Shown here: positions 1 through 11,157 of the stretch, one piece after another
How the letters are laid out: each line of letters opens with the position of its first letter
Numbering within the stretch: position 1 is the stretch's first letter
NCBI RefSeq assembly: GCF_009870125.1
Contig: NC_046679.1
Coordinates: forward strand, 14,942,001 to 15,006,000
Direction of reading: 5' to 3'
DNA length: 64,000 nucleotides
DNA from: Drosophila pseudoobscura
Taxonomy: Eukaryota; Arthropoda; Insecta; Diptera; Drosophilidae
Notes under the pieces: model-generated
What the model was told of the DNA's origin: nothing
The model's input: only the letters and a program-made list of their open reading frames with translations
The model's database searches: none
Position numbers and translations under genes: made by a program

Positions 1-3000
1 CATATTTCTTATGTTGTTTTTGTGCTTTTGTATGTAAGTCTCTCCCTCTCTGGCGAACGGAGGAGGAAGTTCGTTCCGAGAGGAACTTTAACAATCCGTT
101 CCCATTGCCCATTGCCCATGCGATGCCGTGATGATGAACGTTTTTTTCGTCTGGCCCACTGAACTGGCCAAGTTAATTGGAAACTGAAACTTTCAATTTC
201 ATGGCGAAATGCTAATTTCCCATCCAAAAGAAAAGTCAACTTGGTGGAAAAGTAGCTAGACGACAAAGTAGGGGGCACACAGAGGAAATGTGCAAAAAAA
301 AAACAGAAAATGGCAAGACAAAATGAAAAATGTCAGTAGAAGAAGCAACAGGTAAGAATATTATTGAAGTAGTCCAAGTGGCGATTGGAATACCCTTTCC
401 AGAACCTATCAACTATTCAATATCCAATGTTTGAAGTCTTCACAGTGTTTACTTTTGCCATCTTCAGCCGATAAGTGAATGATTAATTGTAAGGTTGCAT
501 TCGATAACTAAATCGATCAGAGAGCTGACTAATCAATTGGGAAACTCCCTTGCCAGTGTCATGGATTTATGTCTTTTGGGTAATACTACCTACTACGGCT
601 TTATACGGCTTTCTACAGCTGATTTGTGGTTTACTTATAATATGGAAACAACCAAAATAGAGGAAACAACAGTAAAATTAATTACACAGATTTGATGCTT
701 TGTTCTTACAACACGAAAAGAATCGACGTTTTTCCTTCATAGATCTAGAAGGGATCCATAATCTACTGCTGCGCTTCCATAAATGTATTTGTTTTAAGGA
801 TTACTAGGCCTGTGCAAAAAATTCTTTCAATAACTCCATCTTTGACCTAATCGAAACAATTTTCGATGTTCTGAAATCGGAGTCACGATCCAGAAGATAC
901 CCAAATCATGTCGCAACTAAAAGAAACTAATTGGTTGGCTCTTTTTCGGTTCAATGCCCACAGAACGACAAAGCGCGCATACCCCCTGCCCGGTTAGGGA
1001 AGGTGAGGAAAAACAATTAAATTTTGAGTGGCCAGAAGGAAGGAGAGAGCGAAGCCGAGCGACATGGTGGATGGTGAAACACATAGTGTCTGAGAGAGAT
1101 GGCCTGGCCTGGCCCCGCTTGGTTGGAGAGAAGAACAACAGCAACGCGACGCGACGCGACGCATTTATTGACGTAGCCAAAACACATTAGCCACCGCTGC
1201 TGCTGCTGCCTCTGCCTCTGCCACTGCCACTGCCACTCGGTGGCTCGTACCGTACCCGATGCTGACTGAAGCTGATGGCGCAAACAGTGTTGCAAATGAC
1301 CCAATTATCCACTGACCCACTCAACGCTCGACGGTCCGGTCTGCGCCGGTCCGGGTCCGGACCTCTGGAGGTTCAGACCTCGTTGTGAAAGCCCTGATGA
1401 TGCGAGTTCCCCCGACGGTTGCAAATGGGAAATAGGCGTCTTTAGCAGCATTTAACAAAAAAAAAATAGAATACAGAACAGAACAAGCTGGATGACGAGA
1501 AAGATACAACCCTAAAATGGAGACATTAATTAGCCTAATGACGGGCACAAAATGTTTAAAATTAATTTGCCAGGTACGGTTATTACAGCGGTTAATCTTT
1601 TTCGCAAAAAGGTGAAAGGTTGGAGCCTGGACGGCACAGCCAATTCATCAAATTTTATCTGTCCATCCACAGTGGGATTCCAGCCACCTCCTCTACACTC
1701 TGGCAATGAGAAAAGACATCGTCTTCTGTCCTCAAGAGCTAATGTTTTGGGAAAGTTCATCTTCAAGTGCATTGCGCTCGTAGGCCTACGGAAACCCGCA
1801 CGAAAGTTCTGTTTGTTTTTCCACCTCTCGTACGTGCCTCATTAGAAGATAAAGTCTTTTGGGGGTATCTTCTCCAACCTCCAATGTTTCGGGGCTATCA
1901 AAACAGCAATCAAGTTCTTTTTGTTTGACATTTCTGTTTACACTTTTTATTGAGTTCTCGAGTTCGAACTTAATCAAAATAAATAGGGTTTTTTTTGTGT
2001 GTTTTTGTATGGGGGCGGGATACAACTGTGGGGCTGGGATCGTTGTGGTTATAATAGAGGGGGAGGTTACTGTGTAAACTATATTGTTATTTGTGCAAAA
2101 ACGATGCTTACGAACAAACAAACACTACAATACGATAGATAATACAATACAAACTAGTGAAAATAATAATTAAATAAATTAGCTTCGAGTGGTAATTTCT
2201 ATCTGGGGAATGGTAACACAAGTCGCTGTCTGTCTGTGCCTGTCTGCCGGAACTTGCCAATGGAAAATCTGTGACATTTTCCAGCAGCTCTGAAGCTGAT
2301 GCTGAGGCTGAGACGAAGACTCGAAGCCAAAGTCGAAGCCGGAGTCAGAGTCAGAGGCAGAGTCGAGTAGAGCGGAAAACTTCCAAGCAATTTCAGTGCG
2401 CTTGCGCGCCCGCGTTCGTGAGTTTCTTTTAATTAAAAAGAGAGAAAAAAAATATAACAGGCGAAAACTTTTACTCGCCAACAAACAAAGCAGGTAACTA
2501 GGGCTGCTCTCGATTTTCAGATTTAGATTTTATGCTTTGGCGATCTTCACAATCGGAATTAATTGTTGCACCAGATCTCCACTGCCACGGAGGAAGATCT
2601 CATCTACAACACATCTAATTTGTTACAATTCCAAAATTATGAGTCTTTATTTGAAATGAAAAGAATGAATGGTACTTCAAGAATCGATCTTGTCGAGCTA
2701 CAAGCTTGGTGCTAGCGTTGACAGTAGTCTCTGAGATGTTCCAAGACTTCTACAGAGGGATTTGAAGCTGGGTTTTCTAATTAGAAGTTCATTTGAATAA
2801 AGTATCACGAATCTGATAATTTTATGATACTAACTGTTATAGAATTTAACGAATAAAATGATTTAATAATGAAATACATTATTTTGCCCCAATAAACTCA
2901 CTGAATCAGGGAAATGCTAAAGAGAACATTGAAATTACATTAAGTTAAGGTATCTAGATCGACTGGACTATCCCTTACCCCGAACCATCTTCGAATGAAA

Positions 3001-4312
3001 CCTTCGAATACCACTTTCCATTCAAATCTGAGGATCTGATCCTGCACCAACTCACAAGTGTGCTTGCATTTCGAAATTCCATGCATATGATAGATTTACT
3101 AACCAATAGACTTATATAACCCTCACAGAGATCCTTCCTTTTGTGTTTAAGGATAACTTAGGGACTTACAAAACTAAGAAAAGTTCACGTTGTAGCGCTT
3201 CGACACGATTATACCCTAAAAATAATATTAAATAGAACCCAAGGAGTCGAAGATAAAACAATATTATTATGTAGGAACGTTGGCTTAAGCTCGATAATGT
3301 CCTACAGCTACCAGCTAAAAGTAACCCATAAACACACACCCCGTACAAATCTATACAAAACTCCTGGGTTTAACGTTAATGCACAAATAACAACAGCAAT
3401 TAAGTATATGTATATAATGTAGATATATATAGGTATGTCTAGATATACCTCTAATTATGGTTGTAGATCTGTAGATATAGCTAGATATACTCGGTAGATC
3501 TGTAGATATAGTACAGGTATAGTAGTATATTATAGGTTCAATTCGTAGTTCAATCTCTATCCGATTTCTACAAAGTTTCTTCTTCTTTTTGCGCCACAAA
3601 ATCTGCATAAGAGTCTCGCGAACCCAAGTCTCTCTCTCTCACATCGTTCCCTCCACCCGCAACCCGCTGCCGCTCCCCGTCATCCACTTGTGGTCTTTGG
3701 CAAAAAGAAAAAGAAACAACAAAAAAAACACTGTCTTAAAAATACAAATCGACGCTGCGTCGCAGGCAGTGAAAGTGAAAGTTTTGAAGCTAAAGTGTTG
3801 TATGTACAAGGTTTCCATCCAGTCTCCCAAGTCCCGGCGGCGTCGGCTGCGGCGGCCTGTCTTTCTGTTCCGTTTCGTACGATTTCCATCGGGGTTTGGG
3901 GTTTGTACAACTTGGTTGGCCTTTTGTTTTTGCTTTCTTCATCGTCGCCCGATGATCGTGATGATGATGTGATGATCGTCTCCACATACGAATATGCCTT
4001 GAACGAATTTAATAGCTTTTCTTCTTTCTCGGCTCTTTCGTTTAGGAGGTTATGCAATTGATGTTTTGGTAGAAATTGGACATTTTTTGAATATACATTT
4101 TCTTTCCGTGCACCCACGCATCGTCCGCCACACAGCTGCGTCTGCGCGGATCAATCTCTCTCCCTGTCTCATTCAAAATGAACGACTTTCGAACGCCTGC
4201 CTTTTAAGGGCAAGGCGACGGCGACGGCGGCGACTCCTCCCTTCCTTCAGTTATTATATATATTCCAGGGGATTGTCGCTTTGGATTTTTGATTAGTTTT
4301 TCATTGTCGTCG
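1..4312. other. Non-coding stretch left of the 646-aa gene
   Basis: I see no convincing coding exon here on either strand. Short open frames exist but have no domain, no codon pattern like the neighbouring genes and no supporting splice sites. Local simple sequence includes CTG/CTCTGC runs near 1199-1240, a degenerate AGTC/GAGTCAGA run near 2285-2365, and an AT-rich block at 3400-3540 with a repeated GTAGATCTGTAGATATAG unit. Because the catalytic exons of twin are missing from the window and twin reads leftwards, this interval is probably twin intron plus the 3' UTR of the 646-aa gene. That is inference. Confidence 0.5.
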
Positions 4313-6253
4313 TCACGAGATGGTGGAAAATGCTGGCTTCAATTTACCGTGCAACGTTCCCAGTATCAGCCGCCTGCTTGTGGGTGTGTCGCGGCGGCTG
4401 TCTCGGTCTTGGTTTTGGTTTTGGCTTGGTTTGGCAGCTGCCACTTGGCTGTCATCGTGTCCGCCTCCACCTCCACCATGCTGCTGCTGCTGCCACAACA
4501 GGCCAAAGCAATTGTTATAAAATTGCTGTGACGCTGCTCCTCCCTTGTCGATGCTCATGCTGATGCTATTGTTGCTCTTTTGGTTGCTGTCGCAGCTGTT
4601 GTTGTTGTTGCAATCCACAAGAAAATCCAAAGATGTGGGCGTCGCATCCGTCAGGTTCAGATTCAGATTCAAATGCTCAAAGCTAAAGACGAGGCCAGAG
4701 TCTCGACTGTAGCTGCCAGCACTATCCAAGCCACTGTCACTGGCTCCCGATCCCAATACCGATCCGTGCCGATCTCCGCCCGACGCTGACGCACTGCTGC
4801 TGCACGTCTCGATGAGCTTCCTCGATATCTCGTTGATGCTCTCGTCGAGCAACGTCTCCGCCTGGGCGCAGGCGGAGGAGTAGGATGATTCCGATGATGC
4901 CCTGCCTTTGAAGCCAAAGTTGCCAAAGAGATCGTTGGCTATGTTAATCCCACTCAAGATATCGCCGTAGCCCGAGTCATCGCTGAGACTGCACTGCGAG
5001 GGCGTCGCGATAACGCCCTCATGGGCATGACCCACTTGGTGGCTGCGCTGCGATCCAATGACTCCCACAATCTCCGCGCGACTGCTGTCCCCGGTTATGG
5101 GGGCAAACTCCTCGACGGTTTCCTCCGGCAGAGTGGGAGCGTTGCAGGCCTGTGGCAGGCTCTGGGAGCATATGGAGCTATCGCAGGAGCTGTCCGACGA
5201 GTGCGTGGACGAGGTGGAGGAAGAGGACTCCCGACTGCCACCGCCCGGCTCGCTGGACGAGGCATCGGAGAGCGAGCGATGCAGGGTCTGTGCCTGATAG
5301 TCCCACAGGGATCGCAGCGGATCGCAGTCCCTGCAGAAGCAAACGCCGTGCGTGTGATCATGCTGCAGGACTCCGCCCCCACCGCCCAGAGGCAGTAGAT
5401 GGTGGTATGGATGCTCCTCTCCCTGGACGGACGCCTTCATCTGCATATCCGGTTCTATCTTGAGTAAGACTCCGTTGCCGGGCTTTCGATCCTTCTTGCG
5501 GCGCTTGCGCGGCTTGATGATTCGTGGCAGGCAGCTCTCCGGCGTCGGTGTGGCATCCTGGCCGCTAGTGGCACTGCCAGCCAGCGTCTGCTTTTCCTGG
5601 CTTTGGAGCATGGGCGGAGCAGAGTTCTGGTATCGTAGGGCCCGAGATTTATCCGCCAGCTTGAAACTTTGGCTAGTTGGGGGCATTGGCTGGTAGGCAC
5701 TCCACGACGGGGGATGGTGCTGCTGTTGCTGTTGCGGCTGGTGGTGTTGTGGCAGATTCTGCTTGCCGTTCTGCTGGAGGAGCGGCATTCCCTGGGCGTG
5801 GGCCGCCAGCTGGGACATGGTGTGTACCCCCGTCGGAGGCCATGGTGGCGTCTTGGGAGCCGTCTTCCTTAGCAAACGCTGACGCTGGCCCGGCGACAAG
5901 TGGCTGGAGGCGTTCGAGATAAGTGGGATTCCTGCGCACTCGTTGATGCGCTGCTGATTAACCACAGGCGGTATGGACAGACCAATGCCGTAGCCGGCTG
6001 GCTGAGGGGATGGAGGGAGTGGAGTCTGCGCCTGAGCAGGTGTCCAGCGAACGTGTGGTCCATGATGCAGGCGCTGACGCTGTAGTTGATTGTAGCAGGC
6101 GGCGGTGGCGGCTGAAGTGGGGGGAGGAACCGGCGGCGTTGAGGCCCAGTGCAAGTGCTGTTGCTGGTGCTGATGCTGATGGTATCTAGCAAATGGTCCA
6201 GCGAGGATGTTCCCGTTGTCTGGCGCGCGATAGACGGCGACATGAGATCTCAT
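4313..6253 (-). CDS. Uncharacterised 646-aa low-complexity protein
   Basis: This is a single long open frame that I do not recognise by name. An in-frame TGA lies about 95 nt upstream of the first ATG with no other ATG between, so the start is 6253 unless a 5' exon is spliced on. Visible parts in order: a His/Gln/Pro-rich N-terminus (about 1-230); a basic cluster IIKPRKRRKKDRKP near residue 243 that resembles a nuclear localisation signal; a Cys-rich patch CFCRDCDPLRSLWDY near 302; serine-rich and acidic stretches with SDDSGYGDI near 423; then Asn- and Gly-rich runs. There is no catalytic domain. The conserved-looking basic, Cys and SGYGDI islands inside variable filler suggest a regulatory protein. 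It lies between the twin LRR exons and the left edge, on the same strand as twin, so it is probably nested in a twin intron. An alternative is that it is a terminal exon of a twin isoform. Confidence 0.7.
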   Translation of the reverse strand: MRSHVAVYRAPDNGNILAGPFARYHQHQHQQQHLHWASTPPVPPPTSAATAACYNQLQRQRLHHGPHVRWTPAQAQTPLPPSPQPAGYGIGLSIPPVVNQQRINECAGIPLISNASSHLSPGQRQRLLRKTAPKTPPWPPTGVHTMSQLAAHAQGMPLLQQNGKQNLPQHHQPQQQQQHHPPSWSAYQPMPPTSQSFKLADKSRALRYQNSAPPMLQSQEKQTLAGSATSGQDATPTPESCLPRIIKPRKRRKKDRKPGNGVLLKIEPDMQMKASVQGEEHPYHHLLPLGGGGGVLQHDHTHGVCFCRDCDPLRSLWDYQAQTLHRSLSDASSSEPGGGSRESSSSTSSTHSSDSSCDSSICSQSLPQACNAPTLPEETVEEFAPITGDSSRAEIVGVIGSQRSHQVGHAHEGVIATPSQCSLSDDSGYGDILSGINIANDLFGNFGFKGRASSESSYSSACAQAETLLDESINEISRKLIETCSSSASASGGDRHGSVLGSGASDSGLDSAGSYSRDSGLVFSFEHLNLNLNLTDATPTSLDFLVDCNNNNSCDSNQKSNNSISMSIDKGGAASQQFYNNCFGLLWQQQQHGGGGGGHDDSQVAAAKPSQNQNQDRDSRRDTPTSRRLILGTLHGKLKPAFSTIS

Positions 6254-6559
6254 AATCCTGCCGCTCTCCTTGCTGATTTCTGTGGGTGTTGGCGTCGTCT
6301 GTTGCTTGTCGTCTGGGCTTGGAACGTAGTCGATTGCACATCACTTGGCCGCTTTCAATATACTATTCCCGCAACACTCAATGATGCATTTGCACGACCC
6401 GTGGGGATTACCAAAAAATCTACAAATCTCTGTCTACAACGAAATGAAAAGCGAACTGGAAACTGGGACAAGCCGCTGCTGCTGCTGCTATTTCTGTTGC
6501 TGCTCGCTGGCTGTCAATTACGAAACACTTTGCGCATGCGCGGCTGCCAACCGAAACAC

Positions 6560-6589
6560 GGGTAAGGGTAAGGGTACGGGTACGGGTAC
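6560..6589 (+). repeat. Interstitial GGGTAA/GGGTAC hexamer array
   Basis: Five perfect hexamers in tandem: two GGGTAA followed by three GGGTAC. They lie about 300 bp upstream of the 646-aa gene. Drosophila telomeres do not use short repeats, so this is a simple-sequence run, not a telomere relic. Confidence 0.8.
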
Positions 6590-6783
6590 GGAACGAGTGC
6601 CGAGTACGAGACGAATCGGGTGCGACGGTCGCAAACGGGTTTTTTCTGTGGCCAAGAGCAAGAGCAGAGAGCGTCCGTTTTGTAGCCTGGCGTGCGGCAG
6701 ACTGAAGTCAGCTGAAAATTCAATTCAAGCTTTTGTGCGCCGGCCCCCACATGGGTTAACAGTAAAAGCCGTTATGCACTGTT

Positions 6784-6797
6784 GAGAGCGCGCTCTC
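6784..6797. promoter_or_regulatory. Perfect 14-bp palindrome GAGAGCGCGCTCTC
   Basis: The palindrome reads the same on both strands and lies 530 bp upstream of the ATG of the minus-strand 646-aa gene, in a GA/CT-rich neighbourhood. GAGA-type cores are common in Drosophila promoters (GAGA factor and related proteins). It is a reasonable promoter element for that gene, but no start site can be fixed from sequence alone. Confidence 0.35.
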
Positions 6798-7222
6798 GAT
6801 CTGGCTCTCTTTCGGCTCGCTCGTCTTTGATTCTCTTGGGTTCCACACTCGCGATCCACAAACACTGCCGGCTTGATCATGCACGCTGAAAGCTGCAAGC
6901 TGCACGCGGCTCTCGGGCCAACGTCCAGAGCGGCTTTTTGCATGTCGAGGTCGTGCAGTTCTTTTTTTCAGCCGCTGCCAATTGTTGTAATCGTTGCATT
7001 CAATTAAAAAAAATAGCAACTTATAATTGTTGGCTGTGCATTATGTTTTTGGGCATTAATGGGAAACCATGAGTTTGAACTTTAATTACAGCTGCTGTCA
7101 AACTGGTTACTTGACTGATCCTGGTACTCATAGTACATGGCGCGAAATTGGGGTATCATACTGTCTTGATTTTTTGTATTAACTGGAATTAAAGGTAGTC
7201 CTTTTCAACACTAGTTGCACCA

Positions 7223-7232
7223 AACAGCTGTT
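7223..7232. promoter_or_regulatory. E-box core-promoter motif AACAGCTGTT
   Basis: This is an exact palindromic E-box of the type that Ohler's survey of Drosophila core promoters listed as motif 5. It lies in the putative twin intron, 58 bp upstream of an ATG at 7290 that opens a possible short plus-strand exon. No minus-strand gene starts close to it. Confidence 0.35.
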
Positions 7233-7629
7233 AACAACACTAAAGTCTAGAAAATTATCGACTAGGTTTAAGCAACAACGATCAAAAAAATGGGAAAGGA
7301 CGCAAAAATTACAAGACTTCCGAGAACGGTGTTCCTTGGAATGTCACATATCACCAGAAAGTAAGCTATAAGGTTCATTAAATATAACCCATACATATGT
7401 ACATATGTACATCTCAACCAAAATCATAACTCGCCACAAAGTCAAAATACCCTTGGTGGCACAGAGAAAACTTTCTCTTTTCGGAAGCCTTTTTTCCATG
7501 CTGATATGCTTTCCTTTTTACCCCCACATACCTGCACACAGATCCGCTCCATGAACAGGAGCGATCAGGCACAGACATCACACTCATACAAAAAAATAAA
7601 AAAATAAGAAAAATGAAGCGTAGACTCAC

Positions 7630-8259
7630 ATGACAAGTTGTCCAGCATGTAGGTGAGCAGTTTGGACGTGCCATTCGGCTCGTTGTAAATGTTCATAAAC
7701 TCCTTTTGCAGCGGATTGCCCATCAGACCGAGTATGACCAGATGGAAGAGCTTGCCAATCTCGTACGGCAGCACGCGCAGAAAGTTGTTGTTCAGCAGCA
7801 GTTCCCTAAAAAGGAGCAACAATTGTGAGTGAAAGATGTGGTTTCCATGACATGCATGCGCATCGTAACCCACCTCAGCTGTATTAACTCTCCAAGCTCG
7901 GCGGGGAGACTTCGCAGCTTATTGCTGGAGAGATCCAGGGTGCGGAGACTGGTCAGCATGCCCACGTCGGCGGGGAGACGCAGCAGCTGGTTGTCGTTCA
8001 GGTAGAGGGCGGTCAAATGCTCGAACTCCCACAGCGAGGGGCTGATGTTCCGCACGCAGCCTGTACGAAACGATATATATGAGAGCCATGAGCCAGATGA
8101 AGAGCCAGAGAGAGATCAACAGTTATTTCGGGTGCATCACTCACCAGTTATTTCGAGGCCGCTCCAGTTTGTCTTTTTGCCAGCGGCAATATCCTCTTGG
8201 GAAAGAAAGATCTGCTGCCTTCGATTAGCGCTGTCGTATTTGTCTTTGTTACGAGACAT
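7630..8259 (-). CDS. twin: CCR4 deadenylase twin, 5' coding exons (partial)
   Basis: Three exons join in frame: 8145-8259, 7874-8060 and 7630-7805, with GT/AG borders. The first encodes the CCR4/CNOT6-type N-terminus (MSRNKDKYDSANRRQQ, then QEDIAAGKKTNW). The next two give the leucine-rich repeats (HLTALYLNDNQL, LRTLDLSSNKLRSLP, LLLNNNFLRVLPYEIGKL) and end at YMLDNLS, where vertebrate CNOT6 also leaves its LRR region. CCR4 is the catalytic 3'-5' poly(A) nuclease of the CCR4-NOT complex; the LRRs bind the CAF1/POP2 subunit. The EEP nuclease domain is absent from the window and must lie beyond the left edge, across an intron longer than 7.6 kb. The 5' UTR is also spliced: an AG acceptor lies 14 bases before the ATG. 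The start is supported by homology. The missing half is a window-edge effect as far as can be seen, not a proven truncation. Confidence 0.9.
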
Positions 8260-9690
8260 CTTATAATGGTTGCCTGCGAGAGATGCAAAGAAAGAGCGGG
8301 AGAAGAGCACAGTTAGAGGAGCGTTGGGTATTAAGGCACTGCGGTGCAAGCTCTTTTTAAAGTATGTTAGGGCTCGTTCATGTTAGGAGACGAACCCTCG
8401 CTTAGCAACACAAATGGAATGTATTTTTGTAAGTCAATATTTTTGTTTTGTTTTCATTTTTAGGATAGTTGGAAACAAATCATAACCTTTCATAATAACC
8501 GCCTGATGATAAGCGTCTCTGCAAAATATTAATAAATTGGTTTGAATTATTATTTTGTATTAGTAAACAAAGATAGACTCGATACTGGATAGGGTTTGGG
8601 GGGGTGGTTGGGGTCCAAAATCAAAAGTAAATGCAAAAAAAGGACTCTTGCAAGCGCGCGCAAAGTGCAAGCCCACACACAATACACACACATAATCGTT
8701 TACGACCGACCACGCAAATGGAGGGTTACAGTTAGAGAGCAAGCTTTTCAATGGCGTGGGCCAATCCACGTAAAATGGACGAAACGAAGCAGTATAGATG
8801 AGATTCCGGGTCCGGTCCGGCTATTCAGTTCACCTGCATGTGGGGTTCCTGTGGCTCAACCTCTCTGCACTTTTCCAGCGACAATTGTCCGCCTTTAACG
8901 CTAATTGCCGCCTCTTTCCACACGCGCCTCTGTCTATTCCCTTGTGCGGTCTGTTCTCGTCGCCGCTTATTCCTCAATAATTTTGAAAGGCTAACTGTCG
9001 CTGTCAGTATTTCTTCATCACTCTATAATTTAGTCAAATGCACAAGTAATTTCATATTTTTTCTCGTTTTTCTCGCTTTTTTATGGTTTTCTAGTCATAA
9101 TTCTCGACTCAAAAGGAAACTTCTATATTGCCTTCTCTCCCATTTCTTTTTCTGCGCGTTTTGCATTCCCTTCAGTTATTGCGCGTTTCATTTTCATCGT
9201 CTTTTCTTGTTTTTGTATACATGGTGGCTTGGAGTATTGCCACTTGCTGATGCTTCCGCGGGAATCCAATACTCGTCACCAGAATTTAGAAACTTTTCTC
9301 CATTTAGACAGACATTTCAATGCTCTTTGTATATCAAACAAAACTGGGTTTTTAGTCAAAACAAAACAAGCGCTCTTCTCTCCCACACAGCTCTGCACAC
9401 ACACACAAGCACACACCACACACGCATCGCATGCAAGCACGCAGGCAGACACACACGCACACTCAGATACAGGAATGAAATAAAAACACGTAGAGATTTC
9501 GTACTATTTGCTTAACTAAACTAGCCACTTTTTGGATTCTTTTATTTGGCTTTAACTGTCTGTTTGGCGCGTTATCCACAGACGTCTTATTTTTTTATTT
9601 ATATTTAATTATTTGATCAGCGCTCCGCTATGTGTAAACTCTCGCTCTTCTTTTTTCTGCTTTGGCCATTTCTCTTTTCTTCACTTCTTC
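8260..9690. other. twin 5' UTR intron and leader region
   Basis: There is no coding sequence I can support. An acceptor site (AG just before 8273 on the minus strand) shows that twin has at least one 5' UTR intron here. The stretch contains a CA-rich run near 9400-9470. Plus-strand open frames at 8596-9515 show low-complexity, non-conserved composition and are taken as chance. Confidence 0.5.
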
Positions 9691-9778
9691 GGTATGAAAA
9701 TACCAAGTCCAGCTGGTATTTTCTGGGATGTGTGGTATGTTAGTGCATTAGTTGGTAGGGTTGCGTTTCGATAAGATT
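9691..9778. promoter_or_regulatory. Bidirectional motif 6 promoter between twin and the 283-aa gene
   Basis: The interval holds an inverted pair GGTATGAAAATACC (9691-9704), then GGTATTTT (9715-9722), then a DRE-like TTTCGATA near 9767. The GGTATWTT core is Ohler motif 6 and the DRE recruits DREF; both mark housekeeping promoters in Drosophila. It sits between the 5' side of twin (minus) and the ATG at 9859 (plus), so it probably fires both ways. Confidence 0.5.
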
Positions 9779-9858
9779 TTGATTGAGCGGGAACGAGCTT
9801 GGATTATTTTGTTGTACGTCTATTTGTGCAAATAAAATATATTGTTATAGCTAAAACC

Positions 9859-10775
9859 ATGCCAGGCACAGGGCTACCGGAGGCTCTTCTCAAATACCAA
9901 GCCGAGGAGGAGCAAATGGTGATGAGCAGTGCCGAGGAGCATGAAAGGGAATTCTTTCGCAAATATTACCCGCCGTGCGTAAGTAAAAATTTCACCGCAA
10001 ACAAGCCAAAAAATCTACGTTTAATCCGGGGGACATCTTGCAGAAGATTAGGCCTGCGGACCTGGAGCGCGTGTACAGCCCAGAGGACGTCAGGGAGCTG
10101 TGCCTGCGCACCAAAGTACGAGTCAACATGACACACCTCAACTGCGTGTGGGACGCCAAGAAGCGGCTTAATGCGAAGAATCGCCTTGAAAATCGTTCGG
10201 AGCGCTTCATAAATGCCATGCTCATCAAGGCGGTGGCCAGGAAAATGGTGGAACACTACACAGACGAAGAGGTGGCCGAATACAATCTCGTAGCCAAAAG
10301 CGAGCTGAAAAAGCAGAATAACTTTCGACTGGATCGTTATAAGCGAGAGCGTGAGTGCATAGGCCCGGAAGCTACAGATGTCACCACCTCGTTCTCACAG
10401 CCTTTATTGAACGATTCGGCAGCGGCTGTATTTGTCCAGCCAGACCAGCCGACGACACCTTTCAATGCGACAACGGCGATTCCTGAAAACGATGCCTTTT
10501 TGTCGACCGGCATCGATTCTGATGATGAACTGTGGGACATTGGTCAGGATGAGATTGAAATACCACCAGAAACGCAGCTATCCGAGTCCGTGTCGTGTGA
10601 TCTGGGCCACGATTGGGTGCAAGCGGGACTGCAGGTCAACTCGGAGAGCATGTCCCTTGACGATGACATCAGTTCACAGTCGCAGGCCCTGCCAGGGCAT
10701 ACAGTAGACAGTGAGGATTACAATGAATTTGGTACTCAAGTGGCGGCCGCATCCACGCAGGAGAATCAGCCATGA
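9859..10775 (+). CDS. Uncharacterised 283-aa protein, two exons
   Basis: Exon 1 is 9859-9978 (40 codons, ending YYPPC), with donor GTAAGT. Exon 2 is 10044-10775, after a TTGCAG acceptor, starting KIRPADLERVY. The phase is 0 at the junction and the protein is 283 residues. The N-terminal 170 residues are charged and look mostly helical (SPEDVRELCLRTKVRVNM, ENRSERFINAMLIKAVARK, YKRERECIG). The C-terminal third is acidic, Ser/Gln-rich and probably disordered (SDDELWDIGQDEIEI). There is no signal peptide or membrane segment, and I do not recognise the family. It is head-to-head with twin and tail-to-tail with Spps (stops 383 bp apart). A variant poly(A) signal ATTAAA lies at about 10874. Possible nuclear or cytoplasmic adaptor; function unknown. 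Confidence 0.85.
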
Positions 10776-11157
10776 ATCAGTAATTGCGGAAAACGAATTG
10801 GAGTTTATTGGATGTTTATATATATATATATATGTAGATATATTTGTTGTTGCTCTGGGTGTGTAAAAAACTTCATTAAAAAACACGATGTCGATTAAAA
10901 TCTAGACTTTAGGAAATTATTGAGTACAAATATTAAAAAACCTTAACTAACAATACAATTATCGGGGATCTCTCCGATCTCTATGTACAATTTTACACGA
11001 AACAAAAAGAACATTTGAAATGCTTAGTATATTTAAAATAATTATTCGCGCTATATACAATTTACAAATGGGTCCGAAGGAGGAGGATCTGCGAAGCCTG
11101 CCTCTGCTACGGGAAATGATCAAACATGAACTGTTCCATGAACAGCGACTCCGAATG
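10776..11157. other. Convergent 3' UTR interval
   Basis: This AT-rich spacer lies between two convergent stop codons. It contains a (TA)n run at about 10819-10832 and an ATTAAA signal near 10874 for the plus-strand gene. No canonical AATAAA was found for Spps on the minus strand here. Confidence 0.5.

Noticed and set aside
917..1304. Three overlapping ORFs on both strands near the left end
   Set aside because: Low-complexity composition driven by CTG/CTGCC runs; no domains, no splice sites and conflicting frames.
7630..8259. twin as a truncated gene lacking the nuclease domain
   Set aside because: The last exon ends at a good donor in the expected place and the window edge lies downstream, so absence of the nuclease here is not evidence of loss.
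8838..9515. 225-aa plus-strand ORF upstream of the 283-aa gene
   Set aside because: Phe/Ser/Leu-rich translation of T-rich non-coding DNA ending in CA repeats; no conserved motif and opposite the twin leader.
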